Below, in pieces: positions 5,185 to 9,393 of a stretch of 9,393 nucleotides of DNA. The translations under genes were made by a program, and so were the position numbers. Under the pieces are notes generated by a model. It saw only the letters and a list, made by a program, of their open reading frames with translations. It did not search any database and was not told the origin of the DNA. Position 1 is the stretch's first letter. Each line of letters starts with the position of its first letter. The stretch comes from an uncultured Cocleimonas sp. (lineage in GTDB: Bacteria; Pseudomonadota; Gammaproteobacteria; Thiotrichales; Thiotrichaceae): assembly GCA_938041705.1 (NCBI GenBank), contig CALISP010000323.1, forward strand, positions 1 through 9,393, in the 5' to 3' direction.

Positions 5185-6105
5185 ATGCGTCGTCTACCAC
5201 CTCTTAATTCAATTCGTGCCTTTGAAGCGACAGCGCGTCATTTGAGTTTTTCTAAGGCAGCGGACGAACTTAATGTGACTCCAGGCGCTGTTAGCCAACA
5301 AGTAAAAGTGCTTGAGAGCTATTTAAACCTGAAGCTCTTCAAGCGTAAAAATCGAATGATTTTATTAACTGACGAAGCGCAGATCTGCCTGCCGATACTG
5401 AGTGAAGGTTTAGACAAACTAGCCCAGTCATTCGACATGGTCCGAGAGCAGAATAATGACAAACCACTAACAATTACGGCTCCACCTGCACTAACTTCTT
5501 ACTGGTTATTGCCACGCTTAAGCGGTTTTCAAAAACAATTCCCCGATATTGATGTACGTCTTGATGCAAGTAATGATATTGCTGACTTGGTTAATGATGA
5601 TATAGATGTCGGCATTCGTTTTGGAACAGGTGAATACTCGAGACTAGAAGCAGATTATTTATTCTCTCAAAATGTCATTCCAGTTTGTAGTCCCACACTA
5701 TTAGAAGGTGAACATAAACTTCAAACACCAGAAGACTTGAGAAATTTCACCTTATTGCATGCACAAGGTGATTTCTTTGTTAGCGACAATACTCATATAG
5801 ACTGGGATATGTGGTTCGCTTCAGTAGGGGTAGCAGGTAAAGACATAGATGCATGTCATGGATTACATTTTTCACAACATAACTTCTTAGTAGATGCAGC
5901 TATTCGTGGACAAGGAATAGCACTTGTTGGAGATGTGATCGTCAGCGACGAATTAGCATCAGGAAAGCTCGTTAAACTATTTAACGATACAGATATACCA
6001 CTCAATTTTTCTTTCTTCCTAGTTTATTCGAACACCAAAGCGCACTTGCCACGAATCAAAATATTTAGACAATGGTTACTCGACGAAGTAAAAAAAATTA
6101 GATAA
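5185..6105 (+). CDS. LysR-type transcriptional regulator, GcvA-like
   Basis: This 306-residue protein is the standard LTTR length. The N-terminal winged helix-turn-helix (about 1-65) has the GcvA-group opening LPPLNSIRAFEATARHLSFS and the recognition region AADELNVTPGAVSQQVKVLE (25-44). The effector domain (about 93-305) is a periplasmic-binding-protein-like fold, starting PLTITAPPALTSYWLLPRL and containing DVGIRFGTGEYSRLEADYLF, typical of the group. GcvA-like LTTRs often control small-molecule uptake or catabolism genes beside them. Here the neighbours are the importer operon downstream (same strand, 231 bp away), a basic protein upstream (divergent) and tmpAB 2 kb away, so a phosphonate or glycine betaine effector is a reasonable guess. 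AAGGGA six bases before the ATG supports the start. Two inverted repeats in the upstream region suggest autoregulation. Confidence 0.92.
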   Translation: MRRLPPLNSIRAFEATARHLSFSKAADELNVTPGAVSQQVKVLESYLNLKLFKRKNRMILLTDEAQICLPILSEGLDKLAQSFDMVREQNNDKPLTITAPPALTSYWLLPRLSGFQKQFPDIDVRLDASNDIADLVNDDIDVGIRFGTGEYSRLEADYLFSQNVIPVCSPTLLEGEHKLQTPEDLRNFTLLHAQGDFFVSDNTHIDWDMWFASVGVAGKDIDACHGLHFSQHNFLVDAAIRGQGIALVGDVIVSDELASGKLVKLFNDTDIPLNFSFFLVYSNTKAHLPRIKIFRQWLLDEVKKIR

Positions 6106-6120
6106 GAATAGATAAAACAG

Positions 6121-6170
6121 ACACCCCCCTACTTTTTGGTTATTTATAGGAAAAGCTGTTAAAAGTAGGG
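6121..6170. repeat. Inverted pair of the G-run repeat (copies C and C') after lysR
   Basis: On the minus strand, 6136-6121 reads AAAAGTAGGGGGGTGT, identical to the motif of copies A and B. On the plus strand 6159-6170 reads TTAAAAGTAGGG. CCCTACTTTT (6127-6136) and AAAAGTAGGG (6161-6170) form a perfect 10-bp stem with a 24-base loop, 15 bp after the lysR stop. Unlike copies A and B it has no following T-tract, so it looks like two head-to-head half elements rather than a normal terminator. Confidence 0.65.
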
Positions 6171-6212
6171 ACTGGCTTTATTTCTCATTTTTTATCATGT
6201 CTAGGAATACAG

Positions 6213-6238
6213 TTATTTTGATGTAGACCAAAAAATAA
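6213..6238. promoter_or_regulatory. AT-rich inverted repeat upstream of the importer promoter
   Basis: TTATTTT (6213-6219) and AAAATAA (6232-6238) are inverted 7-bp arms, 12 bases apart, lying 17-42 bp upstream of the Pho box. The position suits an activator such as the LysR-type protein, but the arms are low complexity and could occur by chance. Confidence 0.25.
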
Positions 6239-6254
6239 ATGTGGATATAAGCTT

Positions 6255-6288
6255 CTGTCATGCAACTGTAATAATTGTTTCCTATACT
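6255..6288 (+). promoter_or_regulatory. Pho box and -10 of the importer operon (PhoB-dependent promoter)
   Basis: CTGTCAT (6255-6261), spacer GCAA, CTGTAAT (6266-6272) match the PhoB target of two 7-bp repeats 11 bp apart; the first repeat is perfect and the second differs at one base. The box ends 10 bp before a good -10, TATACT (6283-6288), and there is no -35, exactly the geometry of PhoB-activated promoters such as phoA and pstS. Transcription would start near 6295, giving a leader of about 40 bases. This places the importer in the phosphate-starvation regulon. Confidence 0.75.
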
Positions 6289-6336
6289 AAGTGTGTTCCC
6301 CCTAATTTTTATCTCTAACATACAAAAAGGAATATT

Positions 6337-7416
6337 ATGAAAAGCTTGAAATTGAAAAAACTACTTCTCTCTTTATCACTTACCAGTGCCACATTATTTA
6401 TGGTAACTTCAGCATATGCTGATGAGTTGAGACTACTTACATGGGGTGGTTATGCACCTGATGACGTTATCAAATTATTTAAAGCCGAGACCGGTATCGA
6501 CGTTAAAGTAACTAAGTCGAATAACGAAGATATGATTTCAAAACTTCGTGCAACTGGAGGTTCTGGATTTGATTTAGCTCAACCCAGTCAAGATCGTGTT
6601 ACAGGCGCACAAGAAAATCACGATATTTACAAACCAATGGATATTTCAAAAATTGATGCAAGTTCGTTTATAACTTCAATGCTTGATGCCACAAAAACAA
6701 ACACCACACTTAAAGATAATATTTACAGTGTTCCGCATATTTGGGGCACAAGCGGCTTAGTGGTAAACACTAAAGCGGCTAGCAGTGTGATGGATTATAC
6801 GGATCTTTGTAGTGCATCTTTGTCAGGTAAGGTGTCATATCGTCTTAAGCGTCCAACGTTGATTGGTTTTGCATTCTCAATGGGGTTAGATCCATTTGCA
6901 GCCTATGCTGATAAAGATAAATACACTGAATTGATGTCAAAAGTTGAAGCGAAATTAGTTGAGTGTAAACCAATGGTAAAAACTTACTGGACAGGTGGTG
7001 ACGCGTTATTAAACCTACTTCGTTCGGGTGAAGTAACTGCAGCAATGGCTTGGGATACAGGGGGTTGGAAGCTAAATAAAGAAAACAAAGACATTACCTT
7101 TGTAGCACCAAAATCAGGAGCATTAGGCTGGATTGATACTTTTACTATTCCACGTAAAGGTAAGAATGATGAAGCTGCTTATAAATGGATCAACTTTGTA
7201 ATGAAGCCAGAAATTGCTGCGAAAATTACTGCTTCAGCAGGTAACTTTACTGCATCAAAAGGTGCTGATGCATTTGCTGATGATGTTTTGAAAGCGCAAT
7301 TCCAAGGCAGTTTCCCTCAAGCAGCATTGGATAATGTTAAATGGTATCCACCAGTTCCAGCTGGCTTAGAAGCAATTGAAGGCAAAGTTTTAGATCGCAT
7401 TAAAGCGGCAAAATAA
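6337..7416 (+). CDS. PotD-family periplasmic binding protein, probable phosphonate (not polyamine) importer
   Basis: This 359-residue protein has a Sec signal peptide: a basic start (MKSLKLKK), hydrophobic core and probable cleavage after SAYA (residue 28). The rest aligns with PotD. W36, Y39, W239, W265 and D267 occupy the places of PotD W34, Y37, W229, W255 and D257, which surround the ligand amine. PotD D168 and E171, which hold the polyamine, fall on K171 and T174 in the segment YRLKRPTL, so the pocket gains Lys-Arg and loses acid. That argues for a ligand with a quaternary ammonium and an anionic group, such as 2-(trimethylammonio)ethylphosphonate. PhnS of Salmonella is a known phosphonate-binding relative of this broad class. 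AAGGA (6327-6331) supports the start. A Pho box precedes the gene, and hairpins separate it from the ATPase gene. Family certain, ligand inferred. Confidence 0.88.
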   Translation: MKSLKLKKLLLSLSLTSATLFMVTSAYADELRLLTWGGYAPDDVIKLFKAETGIDVKVTKSNNEDMISKLRATGGSGFDLAQPSQDRVTGAQENHDIYKPMDISKIDASSFITSMLDATKTNTTLKDNIYSVPHIWGTSGLVVNTKAASSVMDYTDLCSASLSGKVSYRLKRPTLIGFAFSMGLDPFAAYADKDKYTELMSKVEAKLVECKPMVKTYWTGGDALLNLLRSGEVTAAMAWDTGGWKLNKENKDITFVAPKSGALGWIDTFTIPRKGKNDEAAYKWINFVMKPEIAAKITASAGNFTASKGADAFADDVLKAQFQGSFPQAALDNVKWYPPVPAGLEAIEGKVLDRIKAAK

Positions 7417-7430
7417 GTCAAGAATAAAGG

Positions 7431-7446
7431 CTCCTAAGTTTAGGAG
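7431..7446 (+). other. Short hairpin after the binding-protein gene
   Basis: CTCCTA (7431-7436) and TAGGAG (7441-7446) form a perfect 6-bp stem with an AGTT loop, 14 bases after the stop codon and with no T-tract. Placed before the terminator at 7462-7501, it probably protects the 3' end of the binding-protein mRNA from exonucleases. Confidence 0.5.
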
Positions 7447-7461
7447 TAAATTATTAAAAGC

Positions 7462-7501
7462 GCCCCTTTCATGTTTATTTTGAGAGGGGCTATTTTATTT
7501 T
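7462..7501 (+). terminator. Rho-independent terminator or attenuator within the importer operon
   Basis: GCCCCTTTC (7462-7470) pairs with GAGAGGGGC (7482-7490) over nine positions with one G-U, leaving an 11-base loop and followed by TATTTTATTTT. It lies between the binding-protein and ATPase genes, where partial termination commonly keeps the binding protein far more abundant than the membrane components. The ATPase and permease would then depend on read-through or an internal promoter, of which I see no convincing example. Confidence 0.8.
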
Positions 7502-7550
7502 AACATTTGATTCTATCGTTATATTTTATCGTTTGATGCTGAGCCAATAA

Positions 7551-8702
7551 ATGACACAAACAGAAATAGTTAATACAACAACAAATTCCTCAATAATCGA
7601 TCTCGAAACACGCGATGTAAATAAGCACTATGGTGATTTCACTGCGGTCGATAATGTAAGCCTACAAATAGAAAAAGGCTCATTTTTCTCTATCCTTGGT
7701 CCGTCGGGTTGTGGCAAAACCACATTACTTCGGATGATTGCAGGTTTTGATGAACCAGATTCTGGTGATATATTAATTCAAGGCAATTCAATGCTTGGCG
7801 TTCCTGCCAATAAACGCCCTGCAAATATGGTCTTTCAACATCTAGCATTATTTCCAATGATGTCAGTCGCTGAGAATGTTGCATATGGTTTAAAACAACG
7901 AAAAGTCGCCCCTGCAGAAATAACTAAACGCGTAAATAACGCACTTGAAAGCGTCGATCTTGGCGGATCTGGTAAAAAGAAAATTTCACAACTATCAGGT
8001 GGTCAAAAGCAACGAATAGCGATTGCTCGCTGCTTAGTTCTTGAACCCAAATTATTATTGCTTGATGAACCACTTGGCGCACTCGATTTAAAATTGCGTG
8101 AGCACATGAAGGTCGAACTCAAGCAAATGCAAAGTCGTGTCGGTACTACTTTTATCTATATAACCCATGACCAATCAGAAGCATTGGTTATGTCTAATAA
8201 AGTCGCTGTAATGAATAATGGTGCATTCGAACAGGTCGGTACGCCTTCCGATTTGTACTATCACCCAGAAACATCGTTTGTCGCTGGCTTCGTAGGTGAT
8301 GCGAATAAATGGAAAGCAAAGGTAAGTCAGGTAGATGCCGTCAGTTGCAGCACACAAGTTGCTAACGGCCCAACGTTACGCGGAAAAATAAATGGAAAAT
8401 CGCCTATAGCCGTTGGTGATGAAGTAGATGTGTTTGTTCGCCCAGAAGCGATTAAAATCGTACTTGCTGATTCGAACATCAACGAGAAAGACAATAGCCT
8501 GCAATGCAAAGTCGTCGATTTACTTTTTAATGGTGCTAACAGCACTGCGCTTTTAGAAGACACAGCAACGGGTAAAGAACTGCATGTTGCTCTGCCACAA
8601 ACAGGTGAATATCTAGGTTTACAAAAAGGAGAAAATCTGATTATTTCTTGGAGCCAAGATCAAACTCATTGCTTTAAATCTACTCAGAAGACAAACGCTT
8701 GA
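7551..8702 (+). CDS. ABC importer ATPase, PotA family
   Basis: This 383-residue cytoplasmic ATPase drives the importer. The nucleotide-binding domain (about 17-250) shows Walker A GPSGCGKTT (50-58), Q-loop Q96 in VFQHLALFP, signature LSGGQ (148-152) followed by KQR, Walker B LLLLDEP (168-174) with E173, the D-loop GALD (176-179) and H-loop H206 in ITHDQSEA. The C-terminal part (about 290-380) is a TOBE-type regulatory domain (VDVFVRPEAIKIV and following). Length and layout match PotA and related ATPases for polyamines, iron, or 2-aminoethylphosphonate (PhnT). It lies 134 bp after the binding-protein gene across a terminator, and its stop codon overlaps the permease start. The ATG has only a weak ribosome binding site (GAG about 9 bases upstream). 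Membership in this transporter is clear; the substrate follows from the binding protein. Confidence 0.93.
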   Translation: MTQTEIVNTTTNSSIIDLETRDVNKHYGDFTAVDNVSLQIEKGSFFSILGPSGCGKTTLLRMIAGFDEPDSGDILIQGNSMLGVPANKRPANMVFQHLALFPMMSVAENVAYGLKQRKVAPAEITKRVNNALESVDLGGSGKKKISQLSGGQKQRIAIARCLVLEPKLLLLDEPLGALDLKLREHMKVELKQMQSRVGTTFIYITHDQSEALVMSNKVAVMNNGAFEQVGTPSDLYYHPETSFVAGFVGDANKWKAKVSQVDAVSCSTQVANGPTLRGKINGKSPIAVGDEVDVFVRPEAIKIVLADSNINEKDNSLQCKVVDLLFNGANSTALLEDTATGKELHVALPQTGEYLGLQKGENLIISWSQDQTHCFKSTQKTNA

Positions 8703-9393
8703 ACACACATAAGTCTCTATTCTTCTGGTTGCTGTTAACTCCCTTTGTATTGTGGTTGTTATTACTCGTTATTATTCCACATTTCGATATGCTCGGCATT
8801 GCACTACGTGAGCAAACTGCGCCCAGAGAATACGCATTCAGCTTTAAAAACTTTAGCGAATTTTTTACCGAGCCTCTATATTGGCGCACCTTTATGCGCA
8901 CTGCGATTATGTCGATATTAGCAACGGCATTTACGCTTTTAATCGCTTTTCCAGTATCGTATTACATCGCTAAGATGCTGCGTGGCAAACCGAAATCATT
9001 CTTGTTTTTATTGTGCTTAATTCCATTCTGGGTAAGTGAATTAGTACGTACTTATGGCTGGATGATTCTATTGCGCGAAACGGGCGTCATCAGCAATGCA
9101 CTACAATGGCTAGGCTTAGTGTCTGGGCCAGTGGAATTGCTTTATAACGATGCCGCTATCATGGTCGGCCTGGTCTATACCTCCATGCTGTTTATGGTCG
9201 TGCCCTTGGTTACAGTCTTAGAAAGCTTAGATGATGACATCATCGAAGCCAGTTACGATCTCGGCGGCAATATGTGGACGACCATGCGCCAAATAGTCAT
9301 ACCGCATGCGATGCCTGGAATCGTCTCGGGTTGTATCATTGTATTCATGATGACCTTAGGTAACTACCTAACGCCGAATCTACTCGGTGGTAA
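8699..9393 (+). CDS. ABC importer permease, PotB family (5' part, TTG start)
   Basis: An open frame from 8699 to the window edge encodes an inner-membrane permease. No early ATG exists; a TTG at 8699-8701 overlaps the ATPase stop (TTGA), giving the protein start MNTHKSLFFWLLLTPFVLWL and likely translational coupling. The next in-frame ATG (8789) would remove the first membrane segment. Segments are visible at about 7-27, 67-89 (TAIMSILATAFTLLIAFPVS), 100-115 (FLFLLCLIPFWVSELV), 155-175 and 205-220. The coupling EAA loop is present as EASYDLGGNMWTTMRQIVIP. The fragment ends in NYLTPNLLGG, a conserved PotB stretch, so roughly 60-80 residues are missing; a second permease gene is expected beyond. 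GC rises toward the right edge (about 52% in sampled lines against about 40% elsewhere), without other signs of transfer. Confidence 0.9.
   Translation, partial: MNTHKSLFFWLLLTPFVLWLLLLVIIPHFDMLGIALREQTAPREYAFSFKNFSEFFTEPLYWRTFMRTAIMSILATAFTLLIAFPVSYYIAKMLRGKPKSFLFLLCLIPFWVSELVRTYGWMILLRETGVISNALQWLGLVSGPVELLYNDAAIMVGLVYTSMLFMVVPLVTVLESLDDDIIEASYDLGGNMWTTMRQIVIPHAMPGIVSGCIIVFMMTLGNYLTPNLLGG

Noticed and set aside
6337..9393. Spermidine/putrescine importer potABCD
   Set aside because: The family is right but the substrate is doubtful: a Pho box precedes it and the acidic polyamine contacts of PotD are replaced by Lys-Arg. No pot gene symbols were given for this reason.

Overview
This 9.4 kb window is a low-GC segment with tightly packed genes, most likely from a gammaproteobacterium. 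The evidence for the group is a GcvA-like LysR regulator, Pot-type ABC transporter genes, an enterobacterial-style Pho box, and SelO/MsrB sequences of proteobacterial type. A marine or sulfur-associated lineage would fit the sulfur dioxygenase and the phosphonate genes, but that is a guess and I cannot name a genus.

Layout. (1) 1-1363: the 3' two thirds of selO (protein AMPylase) followed by msrB, both redox-defence genes, closed by a stem-loop at 1391-1441. (2) 1513-3225: two abutting genes, a 2-oxoglutarate/Fe(II) oxygenase of the gamma-butyrobetaine hydroxylase fold and a small HD-domain protein. This pairing and architecture match TmpA/TmpB, which convert 2-(trimethylammonio)ethylphosphonate to glycine betaine and phosphate. 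(3) 3397-5035: a small Cys-rich membrane protein gene, then two minus-strand genes encoding an ETHE1-type persulfide dioxygenase and an unrecognised basic 107-residue protein. (4) 5185-6105: a LysR-type regulator transcribed divergently from the unknown gene. (5) 6337-9393: an ABC importer operon of the spermidine/putrescine family (binding protein, ATPase, first permease). The permease runs off the window and starts at a TTG overlapping the ATPase stop codon.

The main result is that the 'gamma-butyrobetaine hydroxylase' and 'polyamine transporter' labels a pipeline would give are probably wrong. A well-formed Pho box (CTGTCAT-N4-CTGTAAT, 10 bp upstream of TATACT) precedes the binding-protein gene. 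That protein keeps the aromatic residues of PotD that cradle an ammonium ligand, but has Lys-Arg where PotD has the acidic residues that hold the polyamine. Together with tmpAB this suggests a phosphate-starvation-induced system that imports a quaternary-ammonium phosphonate and releases phosphate and glycine betaine, possibly under the nearby LysR regulator.

A second signal is a repeated intergenic motif, AAAAGTAGGGGGGTGT. It occurs after msrB, after tmpB, and (inverted, with a second half copy) after lysR, with a degenerate relative near 4675. Two copies fold into terminator-like hairpins and bracket tmpAB in direct orientation. There is no gene-free stretch longer than 300 bases, and I see no rRNA, tRNA, CRISPR array or transposase.
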